64,000 bases of DNA from Nakamurella antarctica (GTDB taxonomy: Bacteria; Actinomycetota; Actinomycetes; Mycobacteriales; Nakamurellaceae): positions 1,674,001 through 1,738,000 of the forward strand of contig NZ_CP034170.1 of assembly GCF_003860405.1 (NCBI RefSeq), given 5' to 3'. The notes below the pieces were generated by a model, which ran no database searches, was not told the origin of the DNA, and saw only the letters and a list, made by a program, of their open reading frames with translations. Positions 46,901 to 57,277 of the stretch are shown piece by piece. The first letter of the stretch is position 1, and each line of letters opens with the position of its first letter. The translations under genes and the position numbers were made by a program.

Positions 46901-49900
46901 TAGCAGTAATCGAGATTTGGGTGTCTGTCAGAACAGCCCCGGCGCTCGCTACGGGCGCGAGTACGACCTTCCCCGTCCCCGTCGGGAACTGAATGATTTT
47001 GGCCTGGAATGCTGCAAGCGCCGGATCGCCAGTGCTGGAGATGCACGAATTCGCTGCAGACGACATCGCGCTACACACAAGTTTGACAGTGACCGGGGTG
47101 AATCCGTTAACACTGACCTCGAAGATGTACTCCCCAGGGAGCGCGAGACCTGTGGCGAGTGATGCGTAGTTTTCGTCCTTGAAAGTTATTGCTCTCGTGA
47201 CTTGGGAATTCGCCGCGCGGGCAGCGTCGTCAACAGCTTGCGGTTGTGCGATCACGGCCACCGTCACCGCTCCCGTACCGCTGGGCGTTTTGACCACCCG
47301 CACCTGAGCGCCGTTCAAATCTGCGGCGCTGGGGGTGCCCAACTGCACGACGATCCCACCACTGATAATGCCGTTCCGGTAGAGCTTCAGTGCGCCAACC
47401 GGAATGGCGCAAGCAGTAGCTGAGCACGTCATAGTCGCAGTGCGGGACTGATAGCCCGGCAGTGACAACCTAAACACGTAGGAACCGACCTGTAGCAGTC
47501 CTTTCGGGACAATGGCGGAGTCCTGCCAGTGCATGGCTCCATCTGCTGTGACGGTAGCTGAGACTGCGCCAGCCACGGCCGGTTTGCTCACGATGCTGAC
47601 CTGGACCGCGGTGAGTGTTGAGTCGTCAGCCGAGCCCTGGCCCACCGCGGGGACGAAGGTGCTGACGTCAGTACTGACCGTTCCGGTTCCCTTCGGCAAC
47701 ATTACGAGCGCGGCAGCAACCGGGTCGCAGGTGCTCGTCGCCGCGCCAGGTCCGCCAGATCCTGGCACCTCGCAGTTGACGATCACCTGTGTGGTCCGGA
47801 ACCCGGACACCGCAACTTCGAACACGTACGTCCCGGGAACGGCAAGACCGATCGCTGATGTGCCCAGGGGATCAAATTGAGCGTCACTGAAATTGATATT
47901 CGCTGTGAGGGATGAATCCGCTTGCACGGGCGGGAGGTTTGCCGTAACTGTCACTGCGCCGACGCCGCTGGGCGCGCTCAGCACCCTCACCGACGCATTC
48001 TTCACAACCGTAACCGGGTCAGTCTGACCAGCGATCGTGATCGTGCCGTCGATCCGGCCCAAAGGTTGCAAAGTCAAGGCGTCGTCGGCAGCTGTGTGAT
48101 CGGCGGCACTGCGGCTAAAGATGCATTCTTGACCTAGATCGCACCAGAGGAACAGTTGCTTGGTTCCGTATCCAAGAGAAGAAACCTGCAGCGTGTACTG
48201 GCCGGGCACTGCGAGATTGGAATTCAGGATGGAATCATCCTTGAACTGCAGGGTGTTCCCGTTAACGCCCACGCTCACATTGCCAGCACCAGCCGGTTTG
48301 CGCACCACGCTCACGGCAGTACGGGCGGCAGCCCCGTTGACGCTCATACCTGCGAAGGTGAATTGATGGCTGCCAAAAGCAGACGGTTCCGCGCCGAGCA
48401 GAATCGTTTCCAGCAGCCAATTCTCGCTGTAGATAGCGGGGTTTGCCGAAACTTGAGCCGGAAGTGGCACCACTACCTGAGTAGCAGAGAAGGGCTTTGT
48501 CTTCCCTGGCAGCGCGGCGACCTTGACCGCCACCGACCGAGTGAGGAGCGTTGCGGGAAGATTATTGACACCGGTCGTCATGGTGGCGCCTGCGGACATG
48601 GTGCTTCCAGGCACTGAAATAGGGGTCGCACATCCAGGAAGGGTGACTGGCGCCGTCCAGCCTGCAGGGAAGATTGCAAAGCAACCGTCACCGTTGGTCC
48701 GCAAGTCGGCTGACCCCGCTTGGGCTGCCGTACCCGCGTAACCAACAATCCCAGAGACTGTAACCTGCGCGTCCGCGACAGGCCTGCGAATGATCTCGTC
48801 GTCGACCCGAATGAGTAGTCGCCCGCCTACTGGGCCGACTTTCCCAGTGAGAACGACAGTGGCCGAACCAGTTTGGTTGCTGGTGACAGTATCTGTGGAG
48901 CCGGTGCCGCGCAGGGAACGATCTGGTGCGGGGCGTGACTGGGTGGCGCTTGCGGTATAGATGCCGTCGGTCAGTTGGGTGAGCATGAGGCTGCCGTCGG
49001 CTCCCGTCACGGTGGTCCCCAGCGGAACGCCTCTCGCCGCGCCGGCCTCGTCGATCAACGGCACGCTGATCCCGGGGACGGGACTCAGAGCACCGGTAAA
49101 ATCATCGGGCGCCAAAACAGTGATTTTGACGCGCGGCTTCCGATTGAGCACTGGCTCGTACCGCACAGCCGCTCCGCGATCCAGCAGTAGCGGCAATTTT
49201 GTGGGCGCAAGGTATTCCGGGTCTTGCGGCAACACCGCCTGGTCGTATCCACCTGATGTGACGCCGCGGATTTCGAAGGAGCCCTCTACCGTTACCGCGC
49301 AGCGAGTTTGGGGGTCGGTGCCCGCCACACATGACGGTCCCGCAGCGGGAGAATCCGGACCTGCGAGGGTGGCAGCGGTTATGACGCAGGCAGAGGGCAT
49401 TGAAGCACCGCTCGGGACCAACACGACACAGTCGGGCGCAGTGGGCGAACCTTCCTTCGTCGTAATGAGTCCGCTGATTAATCCCAACGGCTGCAGCGAG
49501 ACTTGCGGCGCTGGAACGGTTTGACTCATTCCCACTTGGACGTTGGTGGTGACCGTCTCATACCCTGGCGCAGATACTGCCACCGCGTAAAGCCCTGGAA
49601 GCAGACCTTTGCTGGCACCAGCGGGGCCGACCGCCCCATCCTCATCAGATGGCAGCGTGTAATCATCCCCGGGCCCGGCGTAGGAGACGATGGATGCGGG
49701 CCAGAAACGGTATCGACCGTAGTGGTAACTGTGACGACACACTTCGGATTCGGCTGGGCCGCTCTATCGCACGTCAACGGTCCGCCCGTGCGAGCGTCCA
49801 CCGCGCGGCCCCGGATCTTTGAATCTCGCGCAAGTTCGCCATCTGACAGTTCTGACAACGTCAGGTCTTGCAGAGCAGTTTCAGCGGCGGTGATCTGAAC

Positions 49901-52072
49901 GGTGGCAAACGTTGTTTTCCGGCCGTACATCGACGCGGACAGCACGTAAATTCCAGGCCCCACTCCGGCGAATCTAAATGAGCCGGGTGGCGCCGAAGCT
50001 GTCATCGTTTTGTACGAAGCATCGGTTCCGGTCAGGGTTAATCCCGCACCTGCCAAGCCCACATTGTCCCCTCCCGAGACCATCCCGGCGACAACACCAT
50101 CGGACCGCGTCATGGACAGGTCGACCAGGGCGTTCTCGGCGCCAGCGGCCAACTTCACCTGACGAGTTTTTGGTTGGTACCCGTTCCCGCTGATGGTCAA
50201 GGTGTAGGTACCCGGGGTAGGCAGATCGGGGAGGGTGAACCGGCCGACCGCTCCGGAGGTAATCGTATTTGCCGACCGGGTCAGGTCACCATCGACCGCG
50301 ATGACAGTGAGTCCGCCCAGTCCGCCTACAACCCCAAACTGGTCGACACCCGTCACAGATCCCGTAATTGAGCCCACGCCAGCCTTGAGGGCCAAGTCGA
50401 CAACCTGGGAGCCGCCCGCGCCCAATGTAACGAGCGCCGACGTGGTACCGAAGCCAGCAGCCCTCACCGTGATCAAATAGCTTCCGGGCGTGGAAAGCCC
50501 GCCCACTTCCCAGTTGCCGCCACCGGTTTCACCTGTGGAGATACTGGACGTGACCAGGGAATTGGTGCCGTCCGTGATAGTGACAGTCGCCGCGCCAACA
50601 GGGCCCGTATCGGAGGCAACCGCTCCGGAAAGTTTGCCCTGCCCGGGCACCAGTTGGATCTTCATCGGGTCCGCGTCGGCGAGCAGCGCCGGATCAATAA
50701 TGTATCGCTGGGTCTGGTAACCAGGTTGCGCAAACGTTGCGAGGTAGTAGCCAGGGCCGTTAATTCCGGCGAACGACCAGCTGCCGTCCTTGAAGGGCAC
50801 GGTACTTCGTCGGCCCGCCGTAGCGTCCTCACTGGGTTGCTGGCGAAGCGATGACCCCCACATTTTGCCCAGAAGAGCAGCCTGGCGCAGCCCTGACGCC
50901 ACCGACGGATCGACTAGTCCCGTTGCTGGCTGAGCACCTACGTCCTGTGCTTGAACGACCGATGTTGGCTCCACCAGGACCGTTACCTTGGTGGGATCGC
51001 TCCCGAGAACGGTTCCAGCCAAACGGTTCCCACCGCCTACTCCGCTTGCCCCGGAGACGTCGACCGCGCCGGGCGCAGCTGGGCCCGTAGATTCACCGGG
51101 CGTGGCAGCGGCACCGGACTCGCCTGGCGAAGCGTCGCCCTGAGCGGCGTCAGCGCTCGCGGGTGGTGAAGGCACCTCGCCGGTGCTCGCAGCAGCTTCA
51201 GCGGCGCTGCGAGCGAGCTCTTCCTGTGCGGAGCTGAGCGCGTCCTTGGGCGCGAACGCATCACGCAGGCGCGGGACAGCAATCACTGCGATGCCGATAA
51301 ACATGGCGGCAACGAGCACCAAACCCAGTGATTTCAGCGCCCAGCCGCGCAAAAACGGTCGGGACCTGAGCAAACCTTCCGCGTACTGCGGGGCTCCTGA
51401 GCTGCGCGCGGTCACAGAGTAGGCGAACGTGTTGTCTGCCCCTATGAAGGAGGGCTTCTGGACGCGAATACGACCTTTGACAACGACGGTGCGGCCTGCC
51501 GGAACCGTCACTGCGAATTTACTCATCCGTAGTTTCGCGCCTCGGGCAACCTTCGGCTGCAAATCGAGGGTGGCGTCCGCCTTGCCCGGGTTTGTCAATG
51601 TGACCGCGATCTTCTTCGTGAACACCGCGCTTGGTTGTTGCGGCTCCAGTGTGATCGCTACTCGGTGGGGCGCGTTCAGTACCAATACCGCCTCTGCCAT
51701 GCCAATTCGCGGCGAGCTCGAAGCGGAGGGCCTTGAAGGCGACCCAGGAGCTCTCAGTTCGGGCTCAGAATCCACTGCTGGAGCCTGCACCGCAATCACA
51801 AATGGGTACCTAGCGGCGAGCGCACCTCGCTCAGTTTGGAGTGCGATATCCACCCTGGTGCCAACACCCGGTTCCACGGGCGCGATCGTGGTGGGTGCAG
51901 GTGCCCAACTCGCGTCCAAGCCGATGACCGACACCGTCAAAGGTGCTGCGATGAGGCCCCAATGTCGCACCAACACCGACACGATAACGACTTGTCCCGC
52001 GCCCACCGAGATTTCACTCTCGACGACGACTTCCACCGTGTCGGGACCAGTTGGCGGGCACTGTTCGATCAT
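40935..52072 (-). CDS. Giant single-pass protein with carboxypeptidase-regulatory-like repeats (apparent frameshift)
   Basis: Two frames (52072 to about 49700, and 49702 to 40935) join into one protein of about 3712 residues if one base is added at the GGG run 49698-49700. The corrected junction reads VTTTVDTVSGPASIVSYAGP within an otherwise normal repeat domain. Residues 1-235 form an N-terminal Ig-like region (IAVTLTNPGKADATLDL). A basic motif RSRPFLRG precedes one membrane helix at about 246-267. Then follow an Ala/Ser/Gly linker and more than 20 beta-sandwich repeats of the CarboxypepD_reg type. Cys pairs occur regularly outside the membrane. The C-terminus ends in a hydrophobic stretch, TTAILFTVLLVAVP. 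The start overlaps the previous paralogue's stop (ATGA). A role in display, anchoring or target contact for the eCIS is inferred. Confidence 0.82.
44500..48200 (-). repeat. Tandem ~700-bp coding repeats in the giant protein
   Basis: Five to six diverged copies of a roughly 230-residue double unit follow one another. Each has an RVVSAPSGVGAVTV-type strand, a LALPGxYxFEVSxxGF strand and a LPDGLLVAGSYAF strand closed by a Cys pair such as CASGSGC or CAAGQSC. The Cys-pair codons lie near 48135, 47410, 46735, 46030, 45325 and 44555, a spacing of 675-770 bp. Copies differ throughout, so duplication is old. Confidence 0.8.
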
Positions 52073-54867
52073 GACGTACCCGCCGGTTGAAGGGGATCTG
52101 GTGCTGGCGCCGTCGCCGGATCAGCCGGTGTCGTCGACGATCCGGCAGGAGTGGTGGCAGTGGTGGCTGCAGTGGTGGCAGCAGTGGTGGCAGCAGTGGT
52201 GGCAGCAGTGGTGGTGGCAGGAAGCAGCGGGGCGATTTGCGTGGCGGGTGTTCCGAACTGCAGGTTAATCACTCCCACCTGACTGGCAGAGAGCGCCACG
52301 GTCGCCGAACCCAATGCGCCCGTGGTGGGTGTTCGAATTTCGACGACATAGCTTTGAGGGGCGTCGATGTCAGCGAAGAAGTAGCGCCCGGACGAGTCGG
52401 TCTTGGTGCTGAGGTATACCGTTGCAGGGTACTGGCTGGCCTGGTAGAGAAGAACCTCAGTATCGGTCGCTGGGCCGCTGGCTCGATTGGTCACCGTTCC
52501 GCTCAGTGATGCGGGCGGGATTAAAATAGGATCAGCTCGCAGCACTTGTCCCGCGGTGACGGTGATGATCAGCGAGGTTGGCCGAGTGCCTTTCCTGGCA
52601 ACGGACAGTGTGTAAGTGCCCGGATTAACGCCCGCAATCTCGAACCTCCCAGTTTCCTGCGTGGGGCTCGACGCTGTGATCACCGTGTAGGTATCCGTGG
52701 CCGAGACGAGGACGACGCTTGCCTCTCCTACAGCCGCCCCGGTACCTGTCGGTGCCTGCTGAGTCACTGTTCCCATCACGGTGGCGTACGCGGATTGCAG
52801 TCCAATAGCAATACCCGAAGCGTCTACACCTGCGCCGAGGGAACCGCTCGTGAGTGTTCCGGTGGCATCGAGTGAGACCGCGACGGTTTGCGGCTGCAGA
52901 TCAGAGCGCGAGAACGTCACTGTGTAGGTGCTCGGGATCGCCAAGCCAGCCATCGTCCAACTGCCCACTGCACCAGCGGATTGAGTGACGGTAGCTATTG
53001 TCGTGGTCCCACTTGTCACAGTGACGGTGACACCCGGTGCGCGCTCCCCATCGGCCAAGGTGGTCACTACACCTGTCAGTGACCCTGCGGCTTTAGCCAG
53101 CGAAATCTGCACACCATCCAAGGTTTGGCCTGCACTCAACGCCAGATTTGACGTCGACGTGGTGTAGCCGCGCAACGTGACGCTCACGGTATAGATACCG
53201 GGGGTAACAAGGCCGCGCAACGTGAAAGCACCTGCCTCCCCTGCCGTTTCACCCGTGAGCGAGACCGTCTTTACCGAACTGCTACCCGCGGTGGCAGTGA
53301 CGACCGCTTCACCGAGCGGGCCGTCGGGGCCTGAAATTGTGCCGGTGATGACCCCGTCCCCAGTTCGCAGACGGAGCGAGATCGCAGCGCGATCCTCGCC
53401 ACCACCAAGGTCCACCCGCTGGGTATCTGTGGCGAAACCTTGTTTGCTCACCACTAAGTCGTAAATTGCTGGCGAAGCGAGCGCGCTCAGACTAAAAAGT
53501 CCATCGGCGCCGATCGGCACTGTCTTCACTAGCGCGCCCGGTACGTCACCCGCAGCCCCTACGGGAATTGAACCCGTGCCATCGGGTAGCTGATCCGCCG
53601 GCACTTGAACTGCAAGGCTTGCCCCTGCCACATCGGTACCAAGTACCTGACCAGAAATGGTTGCGGGTAAGCCGCCCAGCACCACGGAAATGCCTTTCTT
53701 GGACTGTCCAGCCTTCACCTCCACCACCTGGGCATCGGCGGCTGTCAATGCCGTCGGAAACCACAATTCTGCGAAACCTGCACTGCGAAACCGGACTTGG
53801 TACTTGCCTTGGGCTAGACCGGCAATCTTCCAAGTACCGTCATTCGCGGTCGCAGTGCTGGATAACGGGGTGCCAACTTGGCCTTGAGCAAACAGTTCGA
53901 CGGCAACGCCTCCCACCGGTGCGCCCGTGGTGAGAAGTACGACGCTCCCTGAAACAGTCGAACTTCCGCCAGTTCCCCCGGTGGCGTCTTGAGCTGCGGC
54001 AACCTGCAGCGCAAGGTCCCGGTCTGCGGCCGACGCACCTACCAGTCGAGAGAGCGCGATAGTGATGACTACCGCAAAAACCGTGACTGCGAGGACTAAC
54101 CCCATCAGCGCTAACAACCCGCGCCCCAATCGAGGCTTTTGGAGGAAGGTCCCTTGGGCCAACGGTTCCACTTCCTGCGGCGGCAGCGGTGGTGTTAGCG
54201 GTACTTCGATGGAACCGGGCTCTTCGAGTGCAGTGTGCACGGTGGGCGGCAACCAGCCATCCAGATCGCCTCGCTCGAGAACTGGACTTATGGCCAACGA
54301 GAATGGCCGAATCACAGGAGAACCGAACCAGCGTCGAGGAGCGGTGGTCCGAAGATCAGCGATGCCATGATCCCCGGGAGCCAGTGTCAGGATTTCAGGT
54401 GTGAAGCGGAAGGTGATCTTGCCTTCGTCGTCAATGCCGAAAGGCCGCGCTGAAACCACCGTGTTCCCAGTGTTTTCCAAGGTCACACCGAATTGACCAT
54501 GCTTGCCCGCCATCACCGTCATCGGCGCCAGCTTGACAGCCATCGCTTCTTGAGCGGGAACTACGAGGTCGACTTCCGTGACCGACATTGCATTCGGCGG
54601 GGTCAGCTCGCGAACCTGGATGGCGATACGGCGGTCACCTGCACCAATGCCCGGCGGAATGGAAATAAGAGCACGTACGGTTTGTGACGTGTCAGGAAAT
54701 AGCGAAAGATTCTCAGCGTCGAGCACCACCCATGACGGATCCGCGCCGAGAAGACGAACGTGATACCCACCGATGAGGGCGGTGGTGTTGGTAACGGTGA
54801 TGGTCAGAGTAAGTGGTTCACCCTCCACCAAGTCGACCCGCTGCGGAGTTACTGCTACCCGCATCAC
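52069..54867 (-). CDS. Single-pass protein with carboxypeptidase-regulatory-like repeats (paralogue B)
   Basis: The 932-residue protein has the same plan as its neighbours. Residues 1-235 form an Ig-like region (VDLVEGEPLTLTITVTNTT and FGVTLENTGNTVVSARPFG). A basic QKPRLGRG motif and a membrane helix at about 251-273 follow. The outer part has six to seven CarboxypepD_reg domains (for example VSGSVVLLTTGAPVGGVAV and GEAGAFTLRGLVTPGIYTVS). The C-terminus is an Ala/Thr repeat and Pro-rich tail encoded by a 12-bp tandem DNA repeat. No signal peptide precedes the N-terminal domain, so that domain should stay in the cytoplasm with the repeats outside. ATGA overlaps join it to both paralogues. It was probably made by duplication within this operon. 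Confidence 0.85.
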   Translation of the reverse strand: MMRVAVTPQRVDLVEGEPLTLTITVTNTTALIGGYHVRLLGADPSWVVLDAENLSLFPDTSQTVRALISIPPGIGAGDRRIAIQVRELTPPNAMSVTEVDLVVPAQEAMAVKLAPMTVMAGKHGQFGVTLENTGNTVVSARPFGIDDEGKITFRFTPEILTLAPGDHGIADLRTTAPRRWFGSPVIRPFSLAISPVLERGDLDGWLPPTVHTALEEPGSIEVPLTPPLPPQEVEPLAQGTFLQKPRLGRGLLALMGLVLAVTVFAVVITIALSRLVGASAADRDLALQVAAAQDATGGTGGSSTVSGSVVLLTTGAPVGGVAVELFAQGQVGTPLSSTATANDGTWKIAGLAQGKYQVRFRSAGFAELWFPTALTAADAQVVEVKAGQSKKGISVVLGGLPATISGQVLGTDVAGASLAVQVPADQLPDGTGSIPVGAAGDVPGALVKTVPIGADGLFSLSALASPAIYDLVVSKQGFATDTQRVDLGGGEDRAAISLRLRTGDGVITGTISGPDGPLGEAVVTATAGSSSVKTVSLTGETAGEAGAFTLRGLVTPGIYTVSVTLRGYTTSTSNLALSAGQTLDGVQISLAKAAGSLTGVVTTLADGERAPGVTVTVTSGTTTIATVTQSAGAVGSWTMAGLAIPSTYTVTFSRSDLQPQTVAVSLDATGTLTSGSLGAGVDASGIAIGLQSAYATVMGTVTQQAPTGTGAAVGEASVVLVSATDTYTVITASSPTQETGRFEIAGVNPGTYTLSVARKGTRPTSLIITVTAGQVLRADPILIPPASLSGTVTNRASGPATDTEVLLYQASQYPATVYLSTKTDSSGRYFFADIDAPQSYVVEIRTPTTGALGSATVALSASQVGVINLQFGTPATQIAPLLPATTTAATTAATTAATTAATTATTPAGSSTTPADPATAPAPDPLQPAGTS
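52152..52220. repeat. 12-bp tandem repeat CAGCAGTGGTGG
   Basis: About five copies of a 12-bp unit, the outer ones imperfect, encode the Ala-Ala-Thr-Thr repeat at the C-terminus of paralogue B. Because the unit is a multiple of three, copy-number change would alter tail length without breaking the frame. Confidence 0.8.
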
Positions 54868-57275
54868 TGCCCCCCGGGGATGGTGAAGTTCGTGGCCGCA
54901 ACCATACCGGCTTGCACGGGCACGAGCGCGGTTACTGTACGGCCGTCCGCTGTCCGCGCGGTGAGCGTGTATGGCCCGACGGGTAGTTGCGCAATCACGA
55001 ATCCGCCGCTGGGCTGTCCGCCCGAAGCCGCGGTAGTCGTGCTGGGCCAGAGTCGTTTGCCGTCGGTTGCCGTAACCGCGATCCCAATCATTGGATTGCC
55101 TGCAGCATCGAGCACCCTGCCGGTGATGCGGCCGAGCGAACTGGCCATGGTCACGAGCAGCGAGCTTGGCGGACTCTCGCTGGTGAGCGTCAATGGGACT
55201 GTCTGATCCGCGTATTCCGGCAACCTGAAGGTGATTGTGTAAGAGCCAGGTGACGGGAGGCCAGCAAGACTAAAAGATCCCACATCCCCGTCCGTCACAG
55301 TGGTGGTCGTTGGGGGGTTTTCAGTTCCGCCGACTGTGACAGTCGCTCCGCCCAGGCCCTTGCCACTGGCATCGACCAGCCTTCCGCTCACGAGTCCAGT
55401 GCCGCCCACCATCGGAACTTTCAGGTTGCCCAACACCTCCCCCGGACCCAGGTCGACCACGATCGTTTGGGTGGCGTAGTTCTTGGCGCTGAAAGTCAGG
55501 ACGTAGGTTGCTGGCGTGGGTAGTTCAGCGAGAGCAAATTGTCCGACCGACCCGGTGGTTGGCGTGCCCGTAACTACATCCTTGCCGTCGACACTTGTTG
55601 CAACGGCGACCCCACCCAATCCGGCGATGCCATCCGTCACAAGGCCTGTGATGGATCCGGGGGCGGTTCCCAGCACCACTGTCGGTTCGAAGCGTTGCGA
55701 CCCGCCTGTCACGGTGCTTCGAATACTTGTAGCTTGATAGCCCGGTGTGGTGAAGCTCAATTCGTAAGTGAACGGCGCGGGCAAATCCGGTATGGAATAT
55801 TTGCCGTCGGCGTCGGTGGCAACCGGCGGCACCACCGGTGCCATGCCGGTTCCGCCAATGGGTGTCACCGTCACCTGAGATACAACTGGTAGCAGGTTGT
55901 CCCCTGGGTCAATTTTGCCGGTGATGGTCGCGGGGTTTCCGGTAATGACAGCGTTCACATTTGCAGTAGCCGCCCCGGCGTTCACTTCCACCGGCGACGC
56001 CGCGCCGACATTACTGACTCCGGGCGCGAATGCGGTCTGGAAGCCATCGGCTGATAGGCGCAGTACGTACCGTCCCGGGAACAGGCCCGAGACTTCGTAA
56101 CTGCCGTCTGCTTGTGTCGCCGCCGAGCTGGCCGAAATCCACGCGCCCGATCTGTCCTGGCGCTGCGCTTCGACCAGAATGCGGCCAACGGGGGCGCCGT
56201 TGCTCATCGCTGTCACTGTGCCTCCGATCGCCCCCCCCAGACCCGCGGGCAACGTGCCGTCTTTGGGTAGAGCTCCGGCTGGTGCGAGCGCTGGCTGGGC
56301 ACCCGCTGCGGGGCCGGTGGGCGGCGGCTCGCCAGCTGCCGCCGCCGCATTCAGCGCCGCTACCTGACTTGAGGCGGCAAAGAAGGAAGCGGGTGCTGAC
56401 TTGGTTTGCGGATCTCCGGTGAAAACCTGATTCAGGCCGAAGAGAAAGACAGCAGCCCAGATCAACAGGATGGTCAACAGGATCACCACGGTCAGGAGTC
56501 CACGAGTGAAATATGGACGGTGCCGCACGGTGAGTACGCAGGAAGCTTCCGTCAACGGTTCGGGTGCCAAGGCTAGCGTCGAGATCGGCTCTGCCACAAC
56601 GGGTCTGTCAGGTGCCGCAGCTAAGAGCGTCGATACTTCGGTGATGCGCAAGCCCCTTCCTTGCGTCCGCAGCGGAAGCGTTCTCACCGGTACACCGGCA
56701 GCCGCAACCGTAATGGGTTTGTCTGTGTCGCTACCGAGGAAAACCCGTCGCGACTTCACCTCGACGATCGGCTCTAATGTCGCGCCCGCCGGCACTGTCA
56801 CCGTGGATGGCGAGCACTTGATAGACATCGCGGCTTGCGGATCAGAGGCTGTCAGTCGCACATCCAGAGCGACGTTGCCCGGATTGGTGAGCGTCAGCAC
56901 GAACCTCGAACTACGTCGACTGCGCACCATTTTGGGGTGCGCACTCACTAGCAGTCCGGGGTGCGGTGGAACGATTAGGTCAATGTCGGTATAGCTGGCG
57001 TCGGTGTCCCGCGTGCGCGACTTGACCTCGACACTGAGCGGATGCCTACCCGCGGGGAAACTTGCAGGCAGCGTGAGAGTGAGCACCATGCGCCCAGTGG
57101 AATCCGGGAAGAGGGGCAGCACCAAAGGATAACTTTTCACGAGCGATGACGACAGGCCAATGATGCGAGCGCTTACTCCCTCAATAAGATCGCCCGTATT
57201 GATGACATCGACGGCGAACTCAGCAGACTCGCCTGGCACTAGGTCGAGTTCTTCCAGTTCCGTGGTGATCCGCAC
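54864..57275 (-). CDS. Single-pass protein with carboxypeptidase-regulatory-like repeats (paralogue A)
   Basis: The 803-residue protein is first of the three paralogues. Residues 1-215 form an Ig-like region related to the NEW3/COG1470 type (LDLVPGESAEFAVDVINTGD, then FVLTLTNPGNVALDVRL and VTVPAGATLEPIVEVKSRR). RHRPYFTRG precedes a membrane helix at about 259-281. A Pro/Ala linker then leads to five or six CarboxypepD_reg domains with repeated signatures such as GSFSLAGLPSPGSYTITF and SIPDLPAPFTYELSF. The start is GTG, two bases after the stop of the DUF4255 tail terminator, so expression is tied to an eCIS structural gene. Similar N-terminal domains are called hydrolytic proteins in some actinobacterial annotations, but no catalytic residues are seen. 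Confidence 0.85.
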   Translation of the reverse strand: MRITTELEELDLVPGESAEFAVDVINTGDLIEGVSARIIGLSSSLVKSYPLVLPLFPDSTGRMVLTLTLPASFPAGRHPLSVEVKSRTRDTDASYTDIDLIVPPHPGLLVSAHPKMVRSRRSSRFVLTLTNPGNVALDVRLTASDPQAAMSIKCSPSTVTVPAGATLEPIVEVKSRRVFLGSDTDKPITVAAAGVPVRTLPLRTQGRGLRITEVSTLLAAAPDRPVVAEPISTLALAPEPLTEASCVLTVRHRPYFTRGLLTVVILLTILLIWAAVFLFGLNQVFTGDPQTKSAPASFFAASSQVAALNAAAAAGEPPPTGPAAGAQPALAPAGALPKDGTLPAGLGGAIGGTVTAMSNGAPVGRILVEAQRQDRSGAWISASSAATQADGSYEVSGLFPGRYVLRLSADGFQTAFAPGVSNVGAASPVEVNAGAATANVNAVITGNPATITGKIDPGDNLLPVVSQVTVTPIGGTGMAPVVPPVATDADGKYSIPDLPAPFTYELSFTTPGYQATSIRSTVTGGSQRFEPTVVLGTAPGSITGLVTDGIAGLGGVAVATSVDGKDVVTGTPTTGSVGQFALAELPTPATYVLTFSAKNYATQTIVVDLGPGEVLGNLKVPMVGGTGLVSGRLVDASGKGLGGATVTVGGTENPPTTTTVTDGDVGSFSLAGLPSPGSYTITFRLPEYADQTVPLTLTSESPPSSLLVTMASSLGRITGRVLDAAGNPMIGIAVTATDGKRLWPSTTTAASGGQPSGGFVIAQLPVGPYTLTARTADGRTVTALVPVQAGMVAATNFTIPGGQ

Positions 57276-57277
57276 GG

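Noticed and set aside
49526-49742. Independent start for the 2935-codon frame at 49742
   Set aside because: The first residues look like out-of-frame translation, and one added base makes it continuous with the upstream frame.
52152-52220. Short repeats as a CRISPR array
   Set aside because: The units are 12 bp, contiguous and coding, with no spacers.
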